DNA of 64,000 nucleotides, taken from positions 62,001 to 126,000 of the forward strand of contig NZ_FXYA01000154.1 of NCBI RefSeq assembly GCF_900184965.1. Direction: 5' to 3'. Positions 16,567 to 25,125 of this stretch are shown here, in pieces. The notes under the pieces are model-generated. The model had not been told where the DNA came from. It saw only the letters and a list, made by a program, of their open reading frames with translations, and searched no databases. Position numbers and translations under genes: made by a program. Numbering within the stretch: position 1 is the first letter of the stretch; each line of letters begins with the position of its first letter. This DNA comes from Akkermansia muciniphila. GTDB lineage: Bacteria; Verrucomicrobiota; Verrucomicrobiia; Verrucomicrobiales; Akkermansiaceae.

Positions 16567-17595
16567 ATGACCCAGCCTCTCGTCAGCATCGTCATTCCGG
16601 TGTTCAATGTGGAACGCCATCTGCGCCAATGCCTGGATTCCGTTCTCCGCCAAACCCTGAAAGAATGGGAATGTATTTGCATAGATGACGGTTCCCCGGA
16701 CGGCAGCGGAGCCATTCTGGACGAATACGGAAACAAAGACGCGCGTTTCAAAATCATCCACCAGCGGAACAGGGGCGTTTCCGCCGCACGCAATCTGGGC
16801 ATCAAACTGGCCTCCGCCCCTTATTTGACATTCATTGACTCGGACGACTGGGTTGAGGACGACGCGCTGGAAAGCCTCCTTTCCGCCATGAAGGAATCCT
16901 GCGCCGATATGGTGATGTGTTCCATCTGCATCCATCAGGAAAATCATCAGGAGGTTTCCATGGAAACACCTTACCCCCCTTCCGAAAACATGCGGGACGA
17001 ATACGCGGTAACTGAAAAATCCTTCTCCGGAGCGGCTCTGGTAGATGTCTCCATCTGGGCGAAACTCTTCAGCATGGAAACGATCCGCGCCCATCAAATC
17101 CACTTTGCGCCGGAACTCAAGGTATCCGAAGATATGGAATTTTCCACCCGGATGCTCTGTCACAGCCGCCGCGTCTCCATCATCCGGAAACCCCTGTACC
17201 ATTACCGTGCCGGCCACGAGAGCAGCATTATGAACAACATTGTCCGCGGAAGAATGAAAACGCCGGATTTCATCAATTCCATCAATGCCATCTACCGCCT
17301 CTACCAGTGCGTCCCCTCCGGCCTGGAACGCGGGGAATGCAGGGAACGCATTACAGGCACGCTGAGAAGGGCTCTTTCCGGAAAAAACTTTTACCGGCAA
17401 ATCATCCGGCAACTTGACCACAAGGATCAGGCCGCCATCGCGGCCTCAACCTCCTTCCCTTACATGAATTACCTGAAGAAGGGGAAAAAGCTTGCTTCTC
17501 TCCAGATGATTCTGCGGCACTTCAGAATGCAGTTCGGCCTCGGAACCCGTTTTCAGGCTCTCTCAAACGCCGTTAGAAATTTTTTTAAAAGCTGA
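16567..17595 (+). CDS. Glycosyltransferase family 2, paralogue of the upstream gene
   Basis: 342 aa with LVSIVIPVFNVERHLRQCLDS, CIDDGSPDGSGAILDEYG, NRGVSAARNLGIKLA and FIDSDDW (DxD). The second half contains ADMVMCSI, KVSEDMEFSTRML (the conserved EDxxF element) and HYRAGHESS, as in EpsJ/WcaA-type enzymes. A 54 bp spacer separates it from its paralogue and 6 bp from the pyruvyl transferase gene. Specificity unknown. Confidence 0.87.
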   Translation: MTQPLVSIVIPVFNVERHLRQCLDSVLRQTLKEWECICIDDGSPDGSGAILDEYGNKDARFKIIHQRNRGVSAARNLGIKLASAPYLTFIDSDDWVEDDALESLLSAMKESCADMVMCSICIHQENHQEVSMETPYPPSENMRDEYAVTEKSFSGAALVDVSIWAKLFSMETIRAHQIHFAPELKVSEDMEFSTRMLCHSRRVSIIRKPLYHYRAGHESSIMNNIVRGRMKTPDFINSINAIYRLYQCVPSGLERGECRERITGTLRRALSGKNFYRQIIRQLDHKDQAAIAASTSFPYMNYLKKGKKLASLQMILRHFRMQFGLGTRFQALSNAVRNFFKS

Positions 17596-17601
17596 CGCCC
17601 A

Positions 17602-18762
17602 ATGAAGATAGGCATTATCACCATCCATTATTCGTTCATCACCCGCAACTACGGCTCTCTGATGCAGTTATATGCCATGCAGCAGGTGTTGGAAGGAATG
17701 TCCGTTCAATCCGCCCTGATCAAGCAGCTCCCCAGACCGCTTCCCGTCCCCCCCCCTCCCACAACTCGGCAAAAACTGGACTATTACTGCCGGCATCCCT
17801 GGAATTTGCTTGCCCGCTGCGCCCGTTCCCTGAAACCGGAACGGAAAGCCCCGCGGACTGCCCCTTCATTTGAATCCTTTATTGAACAGGAGATACACTC
17901 CCTGTCCCCCATTTTCCTCCCTGGAGAACTCAACGCGCAAGAACTGGATTTTGACGCATACCTGGCGGGAAGCGACCAGATATGGACATCCTGCGAACCG
18001 GAAAAACTTCTGGATTTCGCCCCTGCCGGCAAACGCATGGCCTATGCCGCCAGCGCAGCATGGGGACAGCAGTCCCCGGAATGGCATACCCTGGCCCAGA
18101 GGGAATTCCCTAAATTCTCCGCCATTTCCGTACGGGAAAAACACGGGGTGGAAATATGCCGGAAAGCCGGCGCAGAAAAAGTTGAAGTTGTTTTGGATCC
18201 CACACTGCTCCTGGACCGCCGGGAATACTCCCGGCTGACGGAAGGGAGGCCGCCGTACTTTTCCGAACCGTGCGTCCTGGGTTATTTTCTCAACACAGGC
18301 CAGCTTTCCCGGCTTCCCTGGAAGCAGGTGAAAGAGGCCGGGAAAAAAATGCGCGCCCCACTCCGCGTCATTCCTCTCCAGGGAGCGGAATGCTGCATCC
18401 CGGAAAAATATTCCATCTCCCCGGATCCTTATGAATTCCTGCAGGCCTTCCAGGAAGCCCTCTGCATCATCACCAATTCCTTCCATGGCACAGTATTCGC
18501 GCTTATCATGCGCAAGCCCTTTATAACCATTCTTCAAAAAGGAGAAACAGCCGTCCAGAACACGCGTATTTTCTCCCTGCTGGAATCCCTGGGGCTGGAA
18601 GACAGGATCTACCATCCGGAAAAAGGCTCCATGGCCGAACAACTGGACCGTCCCATTAACTGGACGGCCGTCGAACGGAACTGGGAGGCTCTGCGCATTC
18701 ATTCCATGGAGTTCCTGAAAAACGCCATTCAACAATGCACCTCCGCTACCCGCCATGGCTGA
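17602..18762 (+). CDS. Polysaccharide pyruvyl transferase family protein, with poly-C tract
   Basis: 386 aa. Predicted to add a pyruvate ketal from phosphoenolpyruvate to a sugar of the repeat unit. N-terminal KIGIITIHYSFITRNYGSLMQLYAM, FDAYLAGSDQIW (about 110-125), a central VVLDPTLLLDRREY segment and NSFHGTVFALIMRKPFI (about 293-309) are the family signature. A run of nine C at 17748-17756, encoding prolines near residue 50, makes the frame vulnerable to slippage. As written the frame is intact. The 3' end overlaps the flippase gene by 8 bp. Family members can also transfer other groups, so pyruvylation is likely but not certain. Confidence 0.82.
   Translation: MKIGIITIHYSFITRNYGSLMQLYAMQQVLEGMSVQSALIKQLPRPLPVPPPPTTRQKLDYYCRHPWNLLARCARSLKPERKAPRTAPSFESFIEQEIHSLSPIFLPGELNAQELDFDAYLAGSDQIWTSCEPEKLLDFAPAGKRMAYAASAAWGQQSPEWHTLAQREFPKFSAISVREKHGVEICRKAGAEKVEVVLDPTLLLDRREYSRLTEGRPPYFSEPCVLGYFLNTGQLSRLPWKQVKEAGKKMRAPLRVIPLQGAECCIPEKYSISPDPYEFLQAFQEALCIITNSFHGTVFALIMRKPFITILQKGETAVQNTRIFSLLESLGLEDRIYHPEKGSMAEQLDRPINWTAVERNWEALRIHSMEFLKNAIQQCTSATRHG
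17748..17756 (+). repeat. Poly-C tract (C9) inside the pyruvyl transferase gene
   Basis: Nine consecutive C early in the reading frame (codon about 49-52). A change of one base would truncate the protein soon afterwards. Such tracts are classic sites of slipped-strand phase variation. Confidence 0.9.
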
Positions 18763-20278
18763 AGAAAACAGCAACAAACGCATTGCCCGCAACACCATAC
18801 TGCTTTACACCCGTTCGTTGATCAATCTGGTCATCGGGCTGTACACGTCGCGCCTTACCCTGGACGCGCTGGGAATACCGGATTACGGGATTTACAACGT
18901 CGTCGGCAGTCTGGTGGCGCTCTTCGGCCTGTTCAACGGCAGTCTGAACACGGCGATCAGCCGGTTCATCACCTATGAACTGGGAAGGAACAACAACCAA
19001 AGGCTGAACAAGGTTTTTTCCTCCTCCCTGAGCATCCTCTTCATTTTTGCCCTGGTGATATTCATCCTGGGAGAAACCGTGGGGCTGTGGGCAATTAATT
19101 GCCGCATGGTTTTTCCCGCGGACCGAATGAATGCCGTCAACTGGGTCTATCAGATTTCCCTGATGACATTCCTGGTAAGCCTGCTCAACGTGGCGTACAC
19201 CGCTACGCTGGCTGCGCATGAAAATTTCCGGGTGCTGGCGACAGTAGAAATCCTGTTGACAGGGGTCAAAGTAATATGCGTCATCCTGCTGTATTACGTT
19301 CCCATGGACAGGCTGATTTACTTCGCCGGGTACAGCTTCCTGCTTACGCTGGCTTCGAGCGGCTTTTACGTCTTTTATTGCATGCGGCATTACCCCATCT
19401 GCCGCTACCGGGCCATCCTGGACAAGCCATTCCTCAAGGAAATGGGAGCATTTTATTCATGGAACCTCTTCGGCTCCATCGCCTGGCTGCTGAAAGGTTC
19501 CGGCATCAACGTGGTCATCAACCTCTTTTTCGGCGTACTCATCAACGCCGCGCAGGCCGTGGCGTCCCAGGTATCTGCCGGGGTCACGGCCCTGATGGGA
19601 AGTTTTTCCAGCGCCATGCAGCCGCAAATCACGAAAAGCTACGCGGCGGGAGACTACGAACACATGTGGAAACTTGTCTTCAACGGAACGCGCTACAGCT
19701 TCTTTCTGCTGGCCGTCTTCATTCTCCCCCTGTGCTTCAACATTGATTTCATCCTATCTCTCTGGCTCAAGGAAATTCCCGAGTACACCAACATCTTCGT
19801 TATCCTTTTCCTGGCCAATGTGCTGGCGGAAAGCTACTCCACCTATTTGATCACCGTTCTCCTTGCTACAGGGAAAATCGCTTTCTACCAGGCCAGCGTG
19901 GGAACAATCCTCCTGTTGAACGTCCCGTTAAGCTATCTGGCCTTCCAATGGGGATATCCACCCGTTTCTTTCCTTGTAGTATCCATTATTCTGACGTTCG
20001 CTGCGTCTGCCCTGAGACTTTTCCTGCTAAAGAAAAGATTTTCCTTCTCCATTACTCTCTTTCTTCGTTCCGTCTTTCTCAAAACGCTTCTTACTATTCT
20101 CCTGGTCAGCGCGTTGAATTTCATGTTGCTGCATCTTCGCTCACTCCTCCCATATGGGAATATCCTCGTGCTTCTCTTCTCCTGTCTTATTTCCATGGGA
20201 GGCATTTACATCCTAGGCCTCAACCCGGAAGAACGCCGCATTGTCATCGTGCAGGCAAAAAAATACCTTCACCGTTAA
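18755..20278 (+). CDS. Oligosaccharide flippase (Wzx-like, MATE/MVF superfamily)
   Basis: 507 aa with about 12-14 hydrophobic segments. The start NKRIARNTILLYTRSLINLVIGLYTSRL and GIPDYGIYNVVGSLVALFGLFNGSL are typical of Bacteroidetes-type lipopolysaccharide biosynthesis flippases. AVASQVSAGVTALMGSFSSAMQPQITKSYAAGD is the well conserved central stretch between segments. It moves undecaprenyl-linked repeat units to the periplasmic face, for the Wzy-like polymerase at 7150-8289. Overlaps the pyruvyl transferase gene by 8 bp. The trio pyruvyl transferase, flippase and F420-hydrogenase-beta-like protein is often seen together in gut capsular loci. Confidence 0.88.
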   Translation: MAEENSNKRIARNTILLYTRSLINLVIGLYTSRLTLDALGIPDYGIYNVVGSLVALFGLFNGSLNTAISRFITYELGRNNNQRLNKVFSSSLSILFIFALVIFILGETVGLWAINCRMVFPADRMNAVNWVYQISLMTFLVSLLNVAYTATLAAHENFRVLATVEILLTGVKVICVILLYYVPMDRLIYFAGYSFLLTLASSGFYVFYCMRHYPICRYRAILDKPFLKEMGAFYSWNLFGSIAWLLKGSGINVVINLFFGVLINAAQAVASQVSAGVTALMGSFSSAMQPQITKSYAAGDYEHMWKLVFNGTRYSFFLLAVFILPLCFNIDFILSLWLKEIPEYTNIFVILFLANVLAESYSTYLITVLLATGKIAFYQASVGTILLLNVPLSYLAFQWGYPPVSFLVVSIILTFAASALRLFLLKKRFSFSITLFLRSVFLKTLLTILLVSALNFMLLHLRSLLPYGNILVLLFSCLISMGGIYILGLNPEERRIVIVQAKKYLHR

Positions 20279-20294
20279 CTCTTCATTCACGAAC

Positions 20295-21554
20295 ATGATC
20301 ATTTTGGAAAACAAATACGATTGTTGCGGCTGCCACGCCTGCGTGACAATCTGCCCCCGGAAATGCATTTCCATGCATCCGGATCAGGAAGGCTTCCTTT
20401 ATCCGTCAACTGATCAAAACCTCTGCGTGGACTGCCATCTGTGCGAGAACGTCTGCCCCATGATTTCACAGAAGGAAGAAAGAAAAAACGCCGCGGGAGA
20501 GGCAGACAGAGAACCAATCAAAGCGTATGCCGCACGCAGCGGAGATAGCCTAACGGCGCAGAACAGCGCTTCCGGAGGAATATTTCCCATTTTGGCAGAG
20601 AAGGTATTGAATGAGGGAGGAGTCGTTTTTGGAGCCAGGTGGGACGAGGATTTCATGGGAGTCCGGCACGATTTCATCACAGACAAAAAAGACCTGTATC
20701 TTTTCCAAGGCAGCAAATATGTCCAATCCACCATAGGAAACGCATTCTTTCAGGTCCGTGATTTTCTGAAATCAAACCGTAAAGTCCTTTTTTCCGGAAC
20801 TCCGTGCCAAATTCAAGGGCTGAAAAAAGTCATCCGGAAAAACTCCGAACTTTTAATTACCGTTGATGTTGCCTGCCATAGCGTACCGTCTCCGAAAGTT
20901 TGGAAGTCCTTTTTCCGCAATCTGATCGCCAAGAACAGGATTTCCGATGTTTCCGGCGTTTTCATGAGAAAAAAGACTTTCTCTCCTGCGCGGGGCTGGA
21001 GATGTGATTCCTTCGTGGTGGAATCAACCAACACCCCACCCCTTGAAGATTCCATTTATGAAACCGCCTACGGACGCGGTTTTTTGGAAGGCATGTTTTC
21101 CCGCCCGTCATGTGAAAAATGCCCTGCCAAAAATATGGAAAGCGGCAGCGACATCACGCTTGGAGATTTTTGGGGAGTGGAAAACTATTTTCCGGATCTG
21201 GTCATGCAAGAGGGGCTTTCCATCATTATCTGCAAGACGCCCAGGGCTCACGCATTGTTGGAATCTGTGCGCGGCTCTCTGTCCGTTTTACGTCCTGCCG
21301 AATATAAATGGGCGGCAGCGCATAATGAGGGATTACGTTTTGATCCCCGGAAAAACCCTCATCGGGACTCCTTTTTCCGGAAGCTGGCCAAATGCCGTTC
21401 CGATCAGGCGGCGGTCAATCTGATGGAATCATATTTCCGCCCTAAGCTTCTTGCAAAGATAAAGACGAAATTAAAATCCGTGTTGAAATGTATTCTTTGC
21501 CGCTCGCTGTTCTCTTCCGGCAGAAAAGAAAAAAACCACTCTGAAAAGCCTTAA
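20295..21554 (+). CDS. Ferredoxin-type/coenzyme F420 hydrogenase beta-subunit-like protein of polysaccharide loci
   Basis: 419 aa from ATG 20295; an upstream start at 20241 lies inside the flippase gene. The N-terminus holds two 4Fe-4S motifs: CCGCHACVTICPRKCI and CVDCHLCENVCP, each C-x2-C-x2-C-x3-C-P. Next comes a F420-hydrogenase/dehydrogenase beta-subunit N-terminal region (SGGIFPILAEKVL, GSKYVQS) and the C-terminal domain (VLFSGTPCQIQGLKK, CEKCPAKNMESGSDITLGDFWG). Proteins of this type recur in capsule loci, where a redox role in sugar or acceptor modification is assumed but, as far as I know, not shown. The DNA is more AT-rich than the first half of the locus. Confidence 0.82.
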   Translation: MIILENKYDCCGCHACVTICPRKCISMHPDQEGFLYPSTDQNLCVDCHLCENVCPMISQKEERKNAAGEADREPIKAYAARSGDSLTAQNSASGGIFPILAEKVLNEGGVVFGARWDEDFMGVRHDFITDKKDLYLFQGSKYVQSTIGNAFFQVRDFLKSNRKVLFSGTPCQIQGLKKVIRKNSELLITVDVACHSVPSPKVWKSFFRNLIAKNRISDVSGVFMRKKTFSPARGWRCDSFVVESTNTPPLEDSIYETAYGRGFLEGMFSRPSCEKCPAKNMESGSDITLGDFWGVENYFPDLVMQEGLSIIICKTPRAHALLESVRGSLSVLRPAEYKWAAAHNEGLRFDPRKNPHRDSFFRKLAKCRSDQAAVNLMESYFRPKLLAKIKTKLKSVLKCILCRSLFSSGRKEKNHSEKP

Positions 21555-21643
21555 CAGCTGCCTGAACAAACTGATTATCAACTACCTGCATAGCAATCAT
21601 CTGAAATGCGACACCTTTCAGATTGACACACGTTCCGATCAAT

Positions 21644-22720
21644 ATGAATAAACATACAGGAGAGAAAACAGGAAGGCTGAGATACTTTGACGCCCTCCGG
21701 GGCTTTTCCATGATTTTCGTCGTATTCAGTCATGTAGTACTTTTCTCCATGGGCCTGACCGACGTGAAGGACAGTACTGTAAACTGGGTGATCATGACTT
21801 TCCGGATGCCTCTGTTCTTTTTTGTCAGCGGCTTCTTCGCCTACAGGGTTTGCACGAAATGGACCGCCTCCCTTGTGGGTGACGTCATCAAAAGGAAGAT
21901 TCAGGCACAGGTAATTGGAACGATTGTGTTTTGTTCCCTGTTCCTGTTTTGTCAGGGTCAGGGAATCTTTACATGGCTGCACACGGGTTTCCAGGGATAT
22001 TGGTTTACCATCACCCTGTTTCAGATGTTTTTAATCTTCCTGGCTCTGTCTCTGTTATCCAGGTTATGTTGCACGGAGCGCATGCTGGACATCGGGCTCC
22101 TGCTCGTTTCTTCCATCTATTTCCTCTCTTTCGGGGTGCCGGCAATAAGAGAATTCTGGGATTCCCCGCTGGGAGGCATATTGTGCGAGTATGAGGTAAC
22201 CCGCTATTTCCAGTTTTTTGCATTGGGAATCTTTTGCCGCAAGTACTGGAACCAGTTTGCACGGTTATTAACAAAGGATTGGTTTAAAACCCTTTTCATA
22301 GTTATTTTTGTGGCGTGTCTTTGTTTTATGAATCTAATTGAAAAATCCCAAATATTTCCACCCCCCCCCAATTCAGCCAAAATAATCGGCATTCTTGTAC
22401 GATATGCCGGTTTAATAGTCGTAGTTTCATTCTTCTTCAGCAAGGAGAGATACTTCAACGAAGGCAATATCTCTGGTAATCTCCTGGAATACATCGGCCG
22501 GCGCACATTGGACATCTACCTGCTCCATTACTTTTTCCTTCCCAATCTGAAATTCTTACAGCCATTTTTAACCACAGGCAATACGGTCATCATTCAACTG
22601 TTTATCGGCATCACCGTATCAGCAGCCATCATCACCCTCTGTCTATTGATAAGCAATGTACTTCGTTCCAGCAACTTTCTCGCGTCCTGGCTATTTGGCG
22701 TCAAACCGCCTCCAAAGTGA
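21644..22720 (+). CDS. Acyltransferase family 3 membrane protein, with poly-C tract
   Basis: 358 aa from ATG 21644; a TTG at 21623 in frame would add seven residues. Begins with RLRYFDALRGFSMIFVVFSHVV, the signature of integral membrane acyltransferases (R/K-x-x-x-D-x-x-RG...H), followed by about ten hydrophobic segments. Such proteins O-acylate surface sugars. A run of nine C at 22361-22369 (codons about 240-243) lies in a loop between membrane segments; a slip would remove the last third. Frame intact here. AT-rich relative to the early locus. Confidence 0.85.
   Translation: MNKHTGEKTGRLRYFDALRGFSMIFVVFSHVVLFSMGLTDVKDSTVNWVIMTFRMPLFFFVSGFFAYRVCTKWTASLVGDVIKRKIQAQVIGTIVFCSLFLFCQGQGIFTWLHTGFQGYWFTITLFQMFLIFLALSLLSRLCCTERMLDIGLLLVSSIYFLSFGVPAIREFWDSPLGGILCEYEVTRYFQFFALGIFCRKYWNQFARLLTKDWFKTLFIVIFVACLCFMNLIEKSQIFPPPPNSAKIIGILVRYAGLIVVVSFFFSKERYFNEGNISGNLLEYIGRRTLDIYLLHYFFLPNLKFLQPFLTTGNTVIIQLFIGITVSAAIITLCLLISNVLRSSNFLASWLFGVKPPPK
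22361..22369 (+). repeat. Poly-C tract (C9) inside the first acyltransferase gene
   Basis: Nine C coding for a Pro run in an otherwise AT-rich gene, which makes the tract stand out from background composition. Length matches that of the tract at 17748-17756. Confidence 0.9.
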
Positions 22721-22849
22721 AGAAATCCACGGCGCTCCATGCCTGACAGCCCCATGGATGGTTCTTGAATAAAGAAGAAAAGACCTAGTTTCATAAACGT
22801 CAAACGCAGGACATATTTGAGATTTTCTAAAATTCCATCCATATCATAT

Positions 22850-24913
22850 ATGAAGCAAATCACTTCACTCAGAGGGCTGGCGATTATTCTGATCATTCTT
22901 TTTCATCTCAATCCGGAGCATTTCCCCTACGGCTACTTCGGCGTAGAAGTATTTCTGGTGATTTCAGGCTACCTGCTTATGAAATCCTTCCAGAAACAGC
23001 AGATGCAAATCCGTCTGGGGGAATTTGCCCGTAAAAAAGTGTTAAGGCTGTTTACCCCGGTTGCCGTCATCATTCCGCTTACCCTCCTGGCCGGCATGTT
23101 CTTTCTGGACTACACGGACCTGGCGACAGCCAGTTCCACAGGCGGATACACGCTGATAGGAGCCGCAAACAGATTCCTGGCCATCATCCAGTCCGATTAT
23201 TTCGCGCAGGATTCCGCCGGCAATCCATTCCTGCACATGTGGTACCTGGCGGTGACGGTGCAAATTTATCTTTTGTTTGCCGCGGGATGCGTCCTGTACC
23301 GTTACCTTCCCAAACGGGCAGCGGCCTCTCTTTTCTGGATCGCCGGCATCGGGTCCTTTCTCTGGGCCTATTCCTATCCCATTCACAACCTGTTGCAGGA
23401 AATCGGCGTGCCCGTCTGGGAGCAGATTCACGCTCCCTCCCATTACATGACGCTGCCCCGTTTATGGGAGGTTTGCGCGGGGATTTTGTTAGCAATCTAC
23501 CCCCCCCCCTTAAGTTCAACACGTTGCGCAAACCTGTGGAAAAACGATCTCCTTTTTCTCCTTGGAGTATTATGTATCCTCGTTCCCGCTCTTTCCCATG
23601 GAAAGAACGTTTCCCTCTGTTCGGCAGCCGTAGTTTTGGGGACATGCCTGGTGATCCGGTATGCGGAATACGGCAGGCTGCATCAATACTTCAACAATAA
23701 ACTGCTGCTGTGGATTGGAGGAATTTCATTCTCCCTTTACCTGGTGCATATGCCTCTCATCGCGTTCTATCATTCATGGTTTCTCCATGCTCCCGGATGG
23801 CACGGCATGCTTGCCATCGGAGCGGCGTCCGCAGTCCTGGGAAGCCTCCTGTACCTTACAGTAGAAAAAAAGCGCATGAAGATGAAATGGTTTATCCCCT
23901 TATACCTTTTCGCGTTGCTTCTATGCGCAGCTGGAAGGCAGACGGAAGGATTCCGGTACTACATCAACAAGGAAATCAACTCCATTTCCAGCCCCCAGAT
24001 GCATGGCGCATCAGAAATCAAATCTCCTGAAGCCGCCAGGGGATTTGATAAGGGAGCCATCAGATTCAACAGCAACATCTTTGCCTTCGTCAGCAGAGCC
24101 GATTTCAAGGGAAGTGCGGAACCCAGCCTGCTGCAGCTGGGTTCTCCTTCCGGAACTCCATCCGTGGTCCTGTTTGGAGACAGCCATGCCTCTGCGGCCT
24201 TTTGCGGGCTGGACGCCGCATGCTGGGAACTGGGCATCTCCGGGATTTACGTTTCTTCCGTCATTTCCCCATTCTGGAACCGGGAATTGCCCGCGCTGCC
24301 GTTTGATGAAAGCTATTATTGCGACGAGAAAAAAATAAAAGCCCTCATGGCATGGCTGAACGTCCACCCGGAAATTAACCATGTGGTCATAGCCCAGCAC
24401 TGGAGCGCCCGTTACGACAGTAAAAATATACTGGACTGGAAGCTGAAGCCGCTTCCCGCCGGCGAACCTGCCTATTCAGCCTCCCTCCGCGCATTTATCT
24501 CCGAACTGCGGGCGATGGACAAGCAAGTCATCCTGCTGGCCCCCACTCCGCTCATTAAGCAAAATAATGTGGATAAATACATCAGGAACCTGGCACGCAG
24601 GGGGAAAACGGGAAAAGGCCAGGAAAGCCTTACATGCACGCGGCAAAAATACAGGGAAGATCACGCCGCCGTACTTTCCATCCTTGACCGGCTTGAACAG
24701 GAAGGGCTCTGCACCGTCCTGCGCATCCTTCCCCATATATCGGAAAACAGGCCGTTCAACGCCTATGAACACGGGGAAATCCTGTACAAGGATGGCGACC
24801 ACATGTCCAGCAAGGGCTCCATCAGGCTCTTCCAATACCTGAAACCCCAGTTAAAAAAAGCGCTGGAAAAAAAATCCGCGGCATCATCAGTTTCACAAAA
24901 GCCATCCCCGTGA
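22850..24913 (+). CDS. OafA-like O-acetyltransferase: acyltransferase-3 membrane domain fused to SGNH domain, with poly-C tract
   Basis: 687 aa from ATG 22850 (a TTG at 22817 is possible). Residues 1-350: membrane acyltransferase-3 domain starting KQITSLRGLAIILIILFHLNP, with about ten hydrophobic segments. Residues about 435-670: periplasmic SGNH esterase-like domain with VVLFGDSHASAAF (Ser about 445) and YKDGDHMSSKGS near the end supplying the Asp/His. This OafA layout acetylates O-antigen or capsule sugars in the periplasm. A run of ten C at 23500-23509 (codon about 217-220) lies in the membrane domain. Last gene of the locus. Confidence 0.88.
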   Translation: MKQITSLRGLAIILIILFHLNPEHFPYGYFGVEVFLVISGYLLMKSFQKQQMQIRLGEFARKKVLRLFTPVAVIIPLTLLAGMFFLDYTDLATASSTGGYTLIGAANRFLAIIQSDYFAQDSAGNPFLHMWYLAVTVQIYLLFAAGCVLYRYLPKRAAASLFWIAGIGSFLWAYSYPIHNLLQEIGVPVWEQIHAPSHYMTLPRLWEVCAGILLAIYPPPLSSTRCANLWKNDLLFLLGVLCILVPALSHGKNVSLCSAAVVLGTCLVIRYAEYGRLHQYFNNKLLLWIGGISFSLYLVHMPLIAFYHSWFLHAPGWHGMLAIGAASAVLGSLLYLTVEKKRMKMKWFIPLYLFALLLCAAGRQTEGFRYYINKEINSISSPQMHGASEIKSPEAARGFDKGAIRFNSNIFAFVSRADFKGSAEPSLLQLGSPSGTPSVVLFGDSHASAAFCGLDAACWELGISGIYVSSVISPFWNRELPALPFDESYYCDEKKIKALMAWLNVHPEINHVVIAQHWSARYDSKNILDWKLKPLPAGEPAYSASLRAFISELRAMDKQVILLAPTPLIKQNNVDKYIRNLARRGKTGKGQESLTCTRQKYREDHAAVLSILDRLEQEGLCTVLRILPHISENRPFNAYEHGEILYKDGDHMSSKGSIRLFQYLKPQLKKALEKKSAASSVSQKPSP
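23500..23509 (+). repeat. Poly-C tract (C10) inside the OafA-like gene
   Basis: Ten consecutive C, the longest such run in the window, within the membrane domain. Loss or gain of one or two bases would shift the frame and remove the SGNH domain. Confidence 0.9.
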
Positions 24914-25125
24914 ATGCGTCTGCCGCAGAAAACGTTTAAATAAATCCGACTTCTGTGTAAGCAATAGAGTTTTCCTTGAGAAAAATGCCCTTGCATGATG
25001 AATAATGAGCCAAATGTTTAACACTTTTTGTCATACATTGAACATATTTTCATATTTCTTTTCTGGTATTGAAGATACTCTTGCTAAAAATAAAAATATT
25101 GTTATCATATTTTCCCCATATAATT

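Noticed and set aside
25119-25124. Perfect TATAAT one base before the ATG of the barrel protein gene
   Set aside because: A transcript from it would start after the chosen ATG and remove the signal peptide start; the region is AT-rich, so the hexamer is likely chance. A TATCAT at 25103-25108 fits better.
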